DNA from: Comamonas sp. 26
GTDB lineage: Bacteria > Pseudomonadota > Gammaproteobacteria > Burkholderiales > Burkholderiaceae_C
Assembly: GCF_002754475.1 (NCBI RefSeq)
Contig: NZ_PEFL01000003.1
Coordinates: 62,001-126,000, forward strand
Direction: 5' to 3'
DNA: 64,000 nt
Program-made: the position numbers and the translations under genes
The notes under the pieces: generated by a model
What the model was told of the DNA's origin: nothing
The model's input: the letters and a program-made list of their open reading frames with translations, nothing else
Database searches by the model: none
Part shown: positions 1 through 8,263 of the stretch, one piece after another
Position numbering within the stretch: the first letter of the stretch is position 1
How the letters are laid out: every line of letters begins with the position of its first letter

Positions 1-134
1 TGATGGCCGGTGCGCTGGTCGGCATCAGCGCAGCCTTGCTCGTCTGGAATGCGGCTTTCTGGCTGCGCAGCCGACGCTATCTGCGTGTGGCGCCGCACAT
101 TAAAAAACTGCGTCTGCGCATCAAGGCCCAGTAA
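1..134 (+). CDS. C-terminal fragment of a membrane protein (cut by window edge)
   Basis: An open frame enters from the left edge and stops at a TAA at 132-134. The visible 43 residues hold one hydrophobic segment (AALLVWNAAFWL), then a strongly basic tail (RSRRYLRV, KKLRLRIKAQ), as expected for a last membrane helix with a positive-inside cytoplasmic end. The family cannot be told from this piece. It lies about 50 bases ahead of the PAP2 phosphatase on the same strand and may be co-transcribed with it. The start and most of the protein lie outside the window. Confidence 0.55.
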   Translation, partial: MAGALVGISAALLVWNAAFWLRSRRYLRVAPHIKKLRLRIKAQ

Positions 135-184
135 AAGCCAACGAGGCGAGGCAGGTGCCTGCCGCCTTAAGCGCTTGTTAAGAA

Positions 185-946
185 GTGGTTTCTATCGTTG
201 CGGGCATGCATTCGCCCTTTCGCAATCCCCCCTCAGAAACCACCACCTCACAGCTGCTGAGCTGGACCCTCATCGCCCTGGTCTGTGTCGTGGCCTGGGA
301 CTTCAGCGGGCTGGATCTGGCCATGGCGCGCTGGTTTGGCAGCAGCAATGGCTTTGCGCTGCAAAACAACTGGTTCATGGTCAACATCGCCCATGAAGGT
401 GCGCGCAAGCTGGCATGGGCCATTGTGCTGGGGCTGAGCCTGATGATCTGGTGGCCGCTGGGTCTGCTGCGGCAAGTGCCTTATTCGCGGCGCATACAGC
501 TGGTGGTTGCGTCTCTGGTCTCACTCATCGTCATGGCCGTCATGAAACGCATCAGCGCCACCAGTTGCCCCTGGGATCTGAGCGAATTTGGCGGACTGGC
601 CCACTATGTCTCTCACTGGGCATGGGGAGTGACGGATGGCGGCGGCGGCCACTGCTTTCCGGCCGGTCATGCCTCGGCAGGCTTTGCCTTTGTCAGCGGC
701 TACTTTTCCCTACGCCACACGGCAGCCCATGCCGCGCGCCTGTGGCTGGCAGCCGCTCTGGCAGCGGGCTTTGCACTGGGACTGGCCCAGCAAATGCGCG
801 GCGCCCACTTCATGAGCCATACGCTGTGGACAGCATGGCTGTGCTGGACAAGCTGCTGGATCTGCGATCTGGCTGTGACGCGATACCTCACACGCCAGAC
901 CCGCAACGCAGGCGCTGCACCCAGCGCAGCCTACCCGGCCGACTGA
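185..946 (+). CDS. PAP2-family membrane phosphatase (variant motif)
   Basis: Integral-membrane phosphatase of the PAP2 (phosphatidic acid phosphatase type 2) superfamily, which removes phosphate from lipid-linked substrates at the inner membrane. About five hydrophobic segments are visible. The three motifs are in variant form: K-x6-C-P (KRISATSCPWDL) instead of K-x6-R-P, PAGHAS instead of PSGH, and RGAHFMSH as the third, histidine-bearing motif. This C-P-W-D-L subtype is common among proteobacterial PAP2 proteins, whose substrate is usually unassigned. Length is 253 residues from the GTG at 185, or 246 from the ATG at 206; neither has a strong ribosome site. A strong intrinsic terminator follows. 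Lipid A, undecaprenyl pyrophosphate or phosphatidylglycerophosphate are all possible substrates. Confidence 0.85.
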   Translation: MVSIVAGMHSPFRNPPSETTTSQLLSWTLIALVCVVAWDFSGLDLAMARWFGSSNGFALQNNWFMVNIAHEGARKLAWAIVLGLSLMIWWPLGLLRQVPYSRRIQLVVASLVSLIVMAVMKRISATSCPWDLSEFGGLAHYVSHWAWGVTDGGGGHCFPAGHASAGFAFVSGYFSLRHTAAHAARLWLAAALAAGFALGLAQQMRGAHFMSHTLWTAWLCWTSCWICDLAVTRYLTRQTRNAGAAPSAAYPAD

Positions 947-970
947 AGAATCAGGCGCTATCAAAACAAA

Positions 971-1010
971 AGCTGCCAGCGCTTTATTGATAAGCGCTGG
1001 CAGCTTTTTT
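971..1010 (+). terminator. Intrinsic terminator made of the dispersed GCGCT repeat
   Basis: Perfect 14-bp inverted repeat (AGCTGCCAGCGCTT at 971-984, complement at 992-1005) with a 7-base loop, followed by six T. It lies just after the PAP2 phosphatase stop. The stem is the core of the short repeat dispersed through the window, so the genome appears to have recruited the repeat as a terminator here. Confidence 0.85.
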
Positions 1011-1045
1011 ACTGGAAACCGGCACACCCCCAACAAGAGACATCC

Positions 1046-1119
1046 AGCAAGGGCAGCCCCACAGCAAGGATGTCGTACCCCTCCCGAGGAGAGAGGGGAA
1101 GGCGCGCCGCGCCTCAGGG
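1046..1119 (-). repeat. Structured 3'-end repeat, copy 1 (after pyk)
   Basis: First of three copies (others at 42877-42955 and 43360-43420). Shared blocks on the plus strand are AGCAAGGGCAGCCCC and GGCGCGCCGCGCCTCAGGG. All three sit within about 10 bases of the stop codon of a leftward gene, here pyk. Read on the minus strand it folds into AGGCGCG-G-CGCGCCT followed by a CCCCTC/GAGGGG hairpin. A role in transcription termination or mRNA 3'-end stability is inferred from position. Confidence 0.7.
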
Positions 1120-1128
1120 TAACGTCAG

Positions 1129-2565
1129 TTACTCAACCCGGCAAATTTTGAGCATGTTCGTACCACCGGGCTGGCCCATGGGCTCGCCGCAGGTGATGGC
1201 GTACACGTCGCCAGATTGCACGATGCCGCGCATCAGCAGATGGGTCTTGGCCTGATCCAGAGCCGTATCGCGGTCAGCGCTGGTGTCCATCAGCAGAGGA
1301 CGTACATTGCGGTACAGCGCCATCTTGCGCTGGGTCGCCAGACGAGGCGTCAGAGCGTAGATGGGGATGTGGATGCGGTGACGGCTCATCCACAAAGCGG
1401 TAGAACCGGAATCCGTCATGGCCACGATGGCCTTGGCGCCCAGGTGGTGAGCGGTGAACAGAGCGCCAATGGCAATGGCCTGATCGGTACGCTTGAACTG
1501 GCTGTTGCTGAAATCTGCATCCTTGACGCGGTCTTCTGCAGCTTCTGCAGCGGCGCAGATGGCGGCCATTTCCTGCACGGTTTCCAGTGGGTACTTGCCG
1601 GCAGCAGTTTCAGCGCTCAGCATCACGGCATCGGTGCCGTCCAGCACGGCGTTGGCCACGTCGCTCACTTCCGCACGGGTAGGCACGGGGTTGGTGATCA
1701 TGGACTCCATCATCTGGGTCGCAGTAATCACCACCTTGTCCATGTCACGCGCCATGCGGATCATCTTCTTTTGCAGCGCAGGCACGGCAGCGTGACCCAC
1801 TTCCACAGCCAGGTCACCACGGGCAACCATGATGCCGTCCGAGACCTTCAAAATTTCTTCAAGACGAGGAATGGCTTCAGCGCGCTCGATCTTGGCGATC
1901 AGGCCGGGCTTGTGGCCGTACTGGGCCGCTGCCACGTTGCACAGCTGGCGGGCCATTTCCATGTCGGTGGCGTTCTTGGGGAAGCTCACAGCCACGTAGT
2001 CAGCCTGGAAGGACATCGCAGTCTTGATGTCCTCCATGTCCTTGGCGGTCAGCGCGGGGGCCGTCAGGCCGCCACCTTGCTTGTTGATGCCCTTGTTGTT
2101 GGACAGTTCGCCGCCCAGCTTGACGATGGCATGCACGGCATCGCCACGCACAGCTTCCACCGTCATCACGATCAGGCCGTCATTCAGCAACAGCACGTCG
2201 CCGGGTTTGACATCGCGCGGCAGTTCCTTGTAATCCAGGCCCACGCCGTTGATATCGCCGGGTTCGGTGCGCGATGCGTCCAGCACAAAGCGGGCGCCGG
2301 GCTCCAACATGACCTTGCCCTCGGCAAACTTGCCGACGCGAATCTTGGGGCCTTGCAAGTCGGCCATGATGGCTACTTCACGGCCAGCACGCTTGGCGGC
2401 TTCACGCACCATGGTGGCGCGGTCCACGTGGTCCTGGGCCTTGCCGTGGCTGAAGTTCAGGCGAACAACGTTTACGCCCTCGCGCACCATTTGCTCAAGC
2501 AGTTGCGGATCGCTGGAAGCAGGGCCCAGTGTGGCGACGATCTTGGTAGCACGACTTACTTGCAT
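1129..2565 (-). CDS. pyk: Pyruvate kinase
   Basis: Converts phosphoenolpyruvate and ADP to pyruvate and ATP, the last step of glycolysis, in the cytoplasm. The N-terminus (SRATKIVATLGPAS), RLNFSHG, MADLQGPKIRVG, the catalytic-lysine region LIAKIERAEAI and MVARGDLAVEVG are all classic pyruvate kinase motifs, and the 478-residue length is normal. The frame extends upstream to 2616, but the ATG at 2565 gives the usual start (MQVSRATK) and has a purine-rich GAGAGAGAC ahead of it. tkt and gap are also present in this window, some 9-12 kb away. The 3'-end repeat follows the stop directly. Confidence 0.96.
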   Translation of the reverse strand: MQVSRATKIVATLGPASSDPQLLEQMVREGVNVVRLNFSHGKAQDHVDRATMVREAAKRAGREVAIMADLQGPKIRVGKFAEGKVMLEPGARFVLDASRTEPGDINGVGLDYKELPRDVKPGDVLLLNDGLIVMTVEAVRGDAVHAIVKLGGELSNNKGINKQGGGLTAPALTAKDMEDIKTAMSFQADYVAVSFPKNATDMEMARQLCNVAAAQYGHKPGLIAKIERAEAIPRLEEILKVSDGIMVARGDLAVEVGHAAVPALQKKMIRMARDMDKVVITATQMMESMITNPVPTRAEVSDVANAVLDGTDAVMLSAETAAGKYPLETVQEMAAICAAAEAAEDRVKDADFSNSQFKRTDQAIAIGALFTAHHLGAKAIVAMTDSGSTALWMSRHRIHIPIYALTPRLATQRKMALYRNVRPLLMDTSADRDTALDQAKTHLLMRGIVQSGDVYAITCGEPMGQPGGTNMLKICRVE

Positions 2566-2931
2566 GATGGAATGTCTCTCTCGCGATGGAATGTAATCGG
2601 GTTTCAATTCTTGCATGAATGCAGTTACATGAATGCATCATCAAAGGTGCTGTAACACATGACCTTTAGAGCACAGCTGCACAAAAATAGTAGCTGCTCG
2701 CGCCCGCCCCTGAATTGAATAAGATCAAATATGCGCTGAAACCTAGGTATTTCAAGCGCTTGCAGCTACTTTTTTAGAAGTGCAAGAGGGAGTTTCTAGC
2801 GAAAGAAGACATCCGTTGTGCAGCGCATCAACGACCGCGTCGAAACAGTTTTGCCCGGCGGGTTCAAATGCAGGAACGGGCGGATGCGTCGAAAGCGAAA
2901 AAGCCGCCAATTAAGGGTGGCGTCAGCGACT
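2566..2931. other. Intergenic region upstream of pyk
   Basis: No gene recognised. It holds a degenerate copy of the dispersed short repeat, seen as TAGTAGCTGCTCGCGC near 2687 and AAGCGCTTGCAGCTACTTTTTT at 2753-2774, far enough apart to be two separate pieces or a long imperfect hairpin. It should also carry the pyk promoter, but no clear -35/-10 pair was found. Confidence 0.5.
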
Positions 2932-3711
2932 CTAAATCAGCCCGTGAGAGAGCAGATAAGTCACCAAGTGGGTCAGCATGGCTGACTCAAGGCCGTAGCG
3001 CCAGAACATGACGCCTGCAAGCAGGCCATAGACAATTTCACAGACCAGCAGTTGCGCCACGATGGCGGCAGACATGGTGCCCGTCACCGTCCAGCCCAGG
3101 TACACCGGAATGCCAGCCGACAGCAGAGCGGCAATAGCAATGGCCGACCAGCCAAGCAACCAGCGGGGGCGGCGTTTAGGGCTACCGAAGGCTTTCCACA
3201 GCAGCCACATGACCAGCGACAACATGCCAAAGCGCAGCAGCAGCTCTTCGGTAAAGCCGCCATAAAGAATCTTGGGCAGCAGCGGCAGGCCGTAGACCGG
3301 GTCGACAAACGACATGCTTTCGGGCCAGACCACCGCCAGCGTCACCAGCCAGGCAGCGCCGATCACGCCCCCAGCCACGCCCGGCAGGCTCAGCACACGC
3401 ATGCCGCGCCAGGGTATGCGGCCCTCTACGACAGCATGGATCAACGGCGTACTCAAACCCACTTGCGGGCCCAGTTTCAGCCCTAGCCCTATGGCCAGCG
3501 CCAGCATGATGCCAAAGCCCATTACCGCAACCCAGCCCAGCGTCTCTGCAGACGCTCCGCCTGCCAGAGTGACTAGCCAGGCGGGCGGTGCCGTGTGAGC
3601 CAGAGCCACCGCGCCGGGCATGCCCATGACCCACAGCGCTAGTCCCATGCGCGCAGCGGGTAAAGGCTGGGTCGCAACAGGTAGCAGGACGCGTTGGGAG
3701 GTCAAGGGCAT
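2932..3711 (-). CDS. CPBP-family intramembrane metalloprotease
   Basis: A 259-residue polytopic membrane protein with about seven hydrophobic segments. The motif FTEELLLRFG carries the EExxxR signature of the CPBP (CAAX protease/bacteriocin-processing, formerly Abi) family, and LESAMLTHLVTYLL near the C-terminus matches the histidine motif that completes the predicted metal site. Relatives process prenylated or bacteriocin-type peptides, or act in signalling; the substrate here is unknown. It is on the same strand as pepP, ending 366 bases before the pyk start and starting about 20 bases after the pepP stop, so co-transcription with pepP is plausible. Confidence 0.8.
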   Translation of the reverse strand: MPLTSQRVLLPVATQPLPAARMGLALWVMGMPGAVALAHTAPPAWLVTLAGGASAETLGWVAVMGFGIMLALAIGLGLKLGPQVGLSTPLIHAVVEGRIPWRGMRVLSLPGVAGGVIGAAWLVTLAVVWPESMSFVDPVYGLPLLPKILYGGFTEELLLRFGMLSLVMWLLWKAFGSPKRRPRWLLGWSAIAIAALLSAGIPVYLGWTVTGTMSAAIVAQLLVCEIVYGLLAGVMFWRYGLESAMLTHLVTYLLSHGLI

Positions 3712-3731
3712 GGTGCGATCAACCTCGCAAA

Positions 3732-5114
3732 TTAGCCACGCATCAGCGCTTCAATTTCATCCGCCTTGACGGGCACGCCTCGCGTGATGAGCTCACAGCC
3801 GCTTTCGGTGACGATGGCATCGTCCTCGATGCGAATGCCAATGTTGTGGAACTGCTCAGGCACGCCCGCAGCCGGACGCACATAGATGCCGGGCTCGATG
3901 GTGGTCACCATACCGGGCCGCAGGATGCGGCTGGGACGGTTGGCAATGGTTTCGCCCGAGATCGGGTCCTTGCGCTCGCTGACCACATCCAGCTCGGTCG
4001 GATCCACATAGCTGCCGCAGTCATGCACATCCATGCCCAGCCAGTGGCCGGTGCGGTGCATATAGAACTGAAAGTAAGCGCGCGACTCGATCACATCCTG
4101 AGCCGTGCCGTACTTGCGCTTGTCCAGCAAACCCAGATCGAGCATGCCCTGTGCCAGCACGGCCACGGTGGCATCGTGTGGGTCATTGAAGCGGTTGCCG
4201 GCCTTGGTGACGGCCACGGCCGCCTCCTGGCTGGCATGCACCAGGTCATACAGCGCGCGCTGCGGTCCGCTGAATTTTCCATCGGCCGGGAAGGTGCGGG
4301 TGATGTCGCTGGCGTAACCATCGAGCTCGCAGCCCGCATCAATCAGCACCAGCTCGCCAGGTCGCACGGGAGCTTTGTCGGCCTGATAGTGCAGCACGCA
4401 GGCATTGGCGCCGGCTGCCACGATGGAGCCGTAAGCCACATATTGCGAGCCATGCTGGCGGAATTCGTGCAGCAGTTCGGCATCCAGGTGGTATTCACGC
4501 ACCTCTTCACCATTGCGAATCATGCGGGCAGAGCGCTGCATGGCGCGCACATGGGCACGCGCGCTGATCTCGCTGGCACGGCGCATGATGTCCAGCTCGT
4601 GCGCGTCTTTGACCAGTCGCATTTCATCGAGCAACGCACAGGCATCGCCTTGCTGAGTAGGACACAACACGCCAAAGCGCGAGCGGCCACGCACCTGACC
4701 CAGCCAGCCTTCAATCTGTTCAGCCAGGCCTTTATGCGTGGCAAACGGGAACCAGACCCGCTCGCGGTTTTCAAGCAGACGCGGCAGGCGTGCGTTGATT
4801 TCATCGCTGGAGAAAGCCTGATCCACGGCCAGCTTTGCCTTGGCCGCCTCGGGGCCGAGACGGTAGCCGGTCCAGACCTCGCGCTCGAGATCCTTGGGCT
4901 GACAGAACAGCACGCTTTTGCCATCGCTGGTCAGCACCAGACAGGCATTGGGCTCGCTGAAGCCGGTGAGGTAGTAGAAGTAGCTGTCGTGGCGATACAG
5001 ATATTCGGTATCGCGGTTGCGGTGCAGCTCTGGGGCCGTGGGGATGATGGCGACACCGCCAGCGCCCAACTGGGCGGCCAAGCGTGCGCGGCGTTGAGCA
5101 TAAACAGAAGTCAT
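3732..5114 (-). CDS. pepP: Xaa-Pro aminopeptidase (aminopeptidase P)
   Basis: Dinuclear-metal cytoplasmic peptidase of the M24 (pita-bread) family that removes an N-terminal residue preceding proline. The N-terminal AMP_N domain (RNRDTEYLYRHDSYFYYLTGF) is followed by the catalytic domain with metal-ligand motifs VLIDAGCELDGYASDITR (two Asp), HRTGHWLGMDVHD (His), TIEPGIYV (Glu) and GIRIEDD (Glu). Length is normal for the family. The frame is open up to a GTG at 5147, which nearly abuts the stop of the upstream exporter gene; ATGs at 5120 and 5114 are alternatives, and the one at 5114 matches the MTSxYAQRR start usual in relatives. No start has a good ribosome site, so translational coupling to the upstream gene is likely. 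Confidence 0.93.
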   Translation of the reverse strand: MTSVYAQRRARLAAQLGAGGVAIIPTAPELHRNRDTEYLYRHDSYFYYLTGFSEPNACLVLTSDGKSVLFCQPKDLEREVWTGYRLGPEAAKAKLAVDQAFSSDEINARLPRLLENRERVWFPFATHKGLAEQIEGWLGQVRGRSRFGVLCPTQQGDACALLDEMRLVKDAHELDIMRRASEISARAHVRAMQRSARMIRNGEEVREYHLDAELLHEFRQHGSQYVAYGSIVAAGANACVLHYQADKAPVRPGELVLIDAGCELDGYASDITRTFPADGKFSGPQRALYDLVHASQEAAVAVTKAGNRFNDPHDATVAVLAQGMLDLGLLDKRKYGTAQDVIESRAYFQFYMHRTGHWLGMDVHDCGSYVDPTELDVVSERKDPISGETIANRPSRILRPGMVTTIEPGIYVRPAAGVPEQFHNIGIRIEDDAIVTESGCELITRGVPVKADEIEALMRG

Positions 5115-5148
5115 TGGCATATCGTACTGCTGCGCGGCCTGTTGCACA

Positions 5149-5991
5149 TCAGCTTTGCGCTGAGAGCGTCAGTAATTGCGCATCAAAACACTGCTCGGTG
5201 TGCGTCAGTGAGGCGGTTGAATCATCGGGCACCACCGCCTCCGGCTGGCTGGCTTTCCAGCCCGACCACAGCAGGCTGCCGCCCGACAGAATCAGCAGGC
5301 CGCACACCAGCCATTCCACCAGTTTTTTGGGCAGCGCGGGCGGGCGCTTGGCACTCCACCAGGTCACGCCCGTCACCATAGGGAAGGCCAGAGCCGTCCA
5401 GCCCATAACGCCCCAGTTCAGTTGTCCTTCCACAGCCACCATGGCGGCGCGCAGCAGCGAGCAGGTGACGAACATGGCAAACAGGCAATGGCGCACCAGC
5501 ATGCGATCAAGCGGCTGGCGGTAGAGGTGATAGACCATGGGTGGGCCGGGCGTGGCGAACAGGCCACCCAGCAAACCCGATGAGATGCCCGCAAACCACA
5601 GTGCAACAGGGCCAGAAGGCTTGTCCAGCGCTTTTTTCTGCATCAACAGCAAAAGCGCACACAGCACGATCACCACGCCCAGCAACATGCGCAAACCGTT
5701 CAGCGTATTGCCGCTGAGCCAGTGCAGCAGCAGCACGCCACCAATCACCCCCAGCACACTGCTGATGAGCATGGGTTTAAGCAGCGTCCAGTCCGCCTCA
5801 AAACGGTAGGCGCGCATATAGCTCACGCCATTGATGATGGACAGCAGACAGGCCACGTTGGCCGCATCGGCAATATTCATCAGGCCCGTGGCACCGGCCA
5901 CACCCACAAAGATCAGCCCGAACGCAAAACCCGTGAGGTTCTGACAGAACGAGGCCAAGCCCACAAGGGCCATGAAAAAAACAATTTGCAT
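5149..5991 (-). CDS. TauE/SafE-family sulfite/organosulfonate exporter
   Basis: Polytopic inner-membrane protein of about 280 residues with eight or so hydrophobic segments. It resembles the TauE/SafE family: an N-terminal glycine-rich helix (LTGFAFGLIFVGVAGATGLM) and a second-half counterpart (AGISSGLLGGLFATPGPPMVYHLY), reflecting the internal duplication of the family. Members export sulfite, sulfoacetate or related anions, but most are uncharacterised. The frame opens at 6036; the ATG at 5991 is preferred because hydrophobic sequence begins there. It ends one or two bases before the longest pepP frame begins, indicating an operon with pepP. Confidence 0.8.
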   Translation of the reverse strand: MQIVFFMALVGLASFCQNLTGFAFGLIFVGVAGATGLMNIADAANVACLLSIINGVSYMRAYRFEADWTLLKPMLISSVLGVIGGVLLLHWLSGNTLNGLRMLLGVVIVLCALLLLMQKKALDKPSGPVALWFAGISSGLLGGLFATPGPPMVYHLYRQPLDRMLVRHCLFAMFVTCSLLRAAMVAVEGQLNWGVMGWTALAFPMVTGVTWWSAKRPPALPKKLVEWLVCGLLILSGGSLLWSGWKASQPEAVVPDDSTASLTHTEQCFDAQLLTLSAQS

Positions 5992-6120
5992 GCACTCATC
6001 CGATGACGGCCATCCATGCAGCGGTGAAAAACGCACCCATCACGCCCGTCAGAAAGGGCAAAAGCATAGTCGACGCATGACATGTCCAGCATCCGTGCAA
6101 CCCACAAGCAGCTCTCAAAT

Positions 6121-6155
6121 TAATAGCTGAGAGCGCTTTATGCAAAAGCGCCAAA
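6121..6155. repeat. Dispersed short repeat (degenerate)
   Basis: TAGCTGAGAGCGCTTTATGC then AAAAGCGCCAAAAG; related to the AGCGCT...GCAGCTATCAAAA family. Confidence 0.45.
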
Positions 6156-6355
6156 AGTACTTTCCATGCATCTATCAGCATGGTCTGCTGGCCCAAGCAC
6201 AGCACTCATTGCCGACGCGACCCATGCCAGCACAGGGGTGCAAAGCTTTATGTTCTGGCATCTCCAAGTCCCATCCAATCTTCAACATCGCTTCCTGGGC
6301 ACAGACCACTCTTTGCACTCATGAAATACAAAAGATGCCGCTTGATGTAAGGCTG

Positions 6356-6383
6356 TTGACGCATGAATCCATTTGAATACAAT
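6356..6383 (+). promoter_or_regulatory. Sigma-70 promoter of the PspA-flotillin operon
   Basis: TTGACG at 6356-6361 and TACAAT at 6378-6383 are separated by 16 bases. Both hexamers are close to the sigma-70 consensus. They lie about 30 bases upstream of the ATG at 6412, leaving a short leader that contains the GAGGA ribosome site. This suggests housekeeping transcription rather than a sigma-54 promoter of the pspA type. Confidence 0.65.
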
Positions 6384-6411
6384 CGTTTTCAAGCTTCCGA
6401 GGATAAGCACC

Positions 6412-6915
6412 ATGCCCGTACTCACCGCTTCAATGGAACCCCTGTCGGCTCGCATTCCCAGCGACATCTACCTGTGGCTGGCGCAGCTTCCCGTGGAAGG
6501 TGCCACCACCAATAGTGACAAGCTACGCGTGCTGCTGGGCCAACTCAAGCGCCAGCACGACGGAGCCATGGACTACCCCACCGCCCACGGTTGGGCGCGC
6601 GACATCACCGCCCCGCTTCGTGACGCCACCGTCCGCCTTGAGGGCAACACAGGTCGCAACTCCGAAGTCCTGAATCTGCTGCTGGAGCATGTGACCGCCA
6701 GTCTGGCCATGATCGTGAGCCACACCCCCGACAACGAGTCCCAAGCCGCCGAGCTGGAGGACATGCTGGTGCGACGCCTGTTTGGCCTGAGTGCCAGCCT
6801 GCTGCGCCAAGCGACCACTGAGAAAGCCCAAGCTTATGACCCGGCGGTCATCCGGCGGCATATGGGCGCAACCATCGAGCTGGCCCAAAGCATTCCCAAC
6901 CCCGAAGGAGTATGA
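6412..6915 (+). CDS. Uncharacterised first gene of the PspA-flotillin operon (possible RHH fold)
   Basis: Encodes a 167-residue protein I do not recognise. The ATG at 6412 is preferred over the longer frame at 6373 because GAGGA lies about 8 bases upstream. The N-terminus (PLSARIPSDIYLWLAQL, then TTNSDKLRVLLGQLKRQ) has the strand-helix-turn-helix pattern of ribbon-helix-helix DNA-binding proteins. The rest is mostly predicted helix with no membrane segment. The stop is separated by one base from the ATG of pspA, whose ribosome site GAAGGAG lies inside this gene's last codons, so the two are tightly coupled. A DNA-binding autoregulator is a guess from the N-terminus; a structural partner of PspA is equally possible. 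Confidence 0.7.
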   Translation: MPVLTASMEPLSARIPSDIYLWLAQLPVEGATTNSDKLRVLLGQLKRQHDGAMDYPTAHGWARDITAPLRDATVRLEGNTGRNSEVLNLLLEHVTASLAMIVSHTPDNESQAAELEDMLVRRLFGLSASLLRQATTEKAQAYDPAVIRRHMGATIELAQSIPNPEGV

Positions 6916-6916
6916 A

Positions 6917-7582
6917 ATGGCAGATTCCCTGAAGACTCGTGTTGGCCGCGTCATCGCAGGCAGCGCCCATGCCTTGGTAGATCGACTGGAAAATCAAGCG
7001 CCGCAAGCGGTCATGGAGCAATCCGTTCGAGAAGTGCAAACCATCATTGGCGAAGTACGCTATGAACTGGGCCTGGTCAGCGCCAACCGTCACCTGACGC
7101 AGCAGCAGCACTCCAGCCTCAATGGTCAACATTCCAAGCTCGATGAGCAAACCCAGCAGGCGCTGGCATCGGGCCGCGAGGACCTGGCCCGTGCGGCCGT
7201 AGCTAGGCAGCTTGACATCGAAGCACAAATCCCGGTGCTAGAAACCGCATTGGCCGAGCTTGCGCGCAAGGAAGAAGAGCTGACTGGCTATATCGCCGCT
7301 CTGCTGGCAAAGCAGCGCGAGATGAATGATGCGCTGGAGAATTTCGTGCGCAGCCGTGCCGCCAGTGCAGCGCCCACCGCAACGCCCTCTGCCAATGCCC
7401 AGCAACGGCTGGAATCGGCCACCGATTCATTTGACAGACTCTATCAGCGCCATACCGGCCTGACGCCCACTGGCGTCGGCGCAACCCTGGATCAGGCTGC
7501 AAAGCTGAAAGACCTGGAAGAGCTGGTGCGCCAAAACAAAATCAACGAGCGGATGGCGCAACTGCGCAACAACCAATCGTGA
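6917..7582 (+). CDS. PspA/IM30-family membrane-stress protein
   Basis: A 221-residue, almost entirely helical protein of the PspA/IM30 (ESCRT-III-like) family, which binds and stabilises stressed inner membrane from the cytoplasmic side. Diagnostic features are the N-terminal amphipathic helix (MADSLKTRVGRVIAGSAHALVDRLE), a following segment resembling the family's AVMEQSVREVQ region, and long heptad coiled coil with LARKEEELTGYIAALLAKQREM. It is shorter than pspA-operon PspA in its C-terminal part and lacks PspF, PspB or PspC neighbours. Its final TGA overlaps the GTG start of the YqiJ-like gene by 4 bases, giving translational coupling. The context with flotillin is the conserved PspA-YqiJ-flotillin type of membrane-domain cluster. 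Confidence 0.87.
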   Translation: MADSLKTRVGRVIAGSAHALVDRLENQAPQAVMEQSVREVQTIIGEVRYELGLVSANRHLTQQQHSSLNGQHSKLDEQTQQALASGREDLARAAVARQLDIEAQIPVLETALAELARKEEELTGYIAALLAKQREMNDALENFVRSRAASAAPTATPSANAQQRLESATDSFDRLYQRHTGLTPTGVGATLDQAAKLKDLEELVRQNKINERMAQLRNNQS

Positions 7583-8205
7583 GCCTGTTCACCACCCCCG
7601 AGACCCTGCCTTTTGGCGTGGCCTTCGCCATGATCGTGGGCATTGCTCTGATCGAAGGTGTGGGCATTCTGGCTGCCATGAGCCCCAGCCACCTCATCGA
7701 TAACCTGCTGCCTGACGTTCACGGCGACTCGGGACTAGACCGCATGCTGGGCTGGTTGCACCTGGGGCGCGTGCCGTCGCTGGTGTTGTTGATCCTATTC
7801 CTGGCGGGCTATGCACTGTTCGGCTTCGGTCTGCAAATGGTGGCTCATGGTCTGATAGGCCACTATCTGCCCGCCTGGCTGGCGGGACTGCTGGCAGTGC
7901 CATCAGGACTGGCCACGGTGCGTGGCCTTGGCGCACTGGTCGCACACATCATTCCTCAGGATGAGACCAGCATCGTCAGCGAGCAGTCTTTGCTAGGCCG
8001 AGCGGGCGTGGTCTCCGCAGGCGCTGCACGACGCGGCCTTGCCGCCCAGGCCCGTGTGCGCGATGCCCATGGCCGAACTCACTATCTGATGGTGGAGCCG
8101 GACATCGACAGCGATATCTTCGAGGAAGGTGCACAAATTCTGGTGGTACGCAAGATCGGTGCCATCTACCGCTGCATCGCCAACCCGCATCCTTCGCTGC
8201 TGTGA
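7579..8205 (+). CDS. yqiJ: YqiJ-like membrane protein with OB-fold (NfeD-type) domain
   Basis: A 208-residue inner-membrane protein resembling Escherichia coli YqiJ. About four hydrophobic segments occupy the first 130 residues (FAMIVGIALIEGVGILAAM, LVLLILFLAGYALFGFGLQM, PAWLAGLLAVPSGLATV). The C-terminal part (SLLGRAGVVSAGAARRGLAAQARVRD, HGRTHYLMVEPD) is a small beta-rich OB-type domain, as in NfeD proteins that partner flotillins. It begins with GTG overlapping the pspA stop and ends 58 bases before the flotillin start. Presumed role: membrane partner or scaffold of the flotillin assembly. Confidence 0.82.
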   Translation: MSLFTTPETLPFGVAFAMIVGIALIEGVGILAAMSPSHLIDNLLPDVHGDSGLDRMLGWLHLGRVPSLVLLILFLAGYALFGFGLQMVAHGLIGHYLPAWLAGLLAVPSGLATVRGLGALVAHIIPQDETSIVSEQSLLGRAGVVSAGAARRGLAAQARVRDAHGRTHYLMVEPDIDSDIFEEGAQILVVRKIGAIYRCIANPHPSLL

Positions 8206-8263
8206 GCAGGCAACCACCTTTTCCAAAAGCATTTACAACCTGACCTGGGGGAGTTCGCAAAAT

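Larger units (their letters stand above)
5992..6411. other. Intergenic region between divergent units
   Basis: No gene recognised over about 420 bases between the leftward exporter and the rightward PspA operon. It contains a degenerate copy of the dispersed short repeat at 6121-6155 (AATAGCTGAGAGCGCTTT, then AAAAGCGCC) and, at its right end, the promoter described at 6356-6383. Confidence 0.5.

Noticed and set aside
1216..2655. Plus-strand open frame over pyk
   Set aside because: Antisense shadow of pyruvate kinase.
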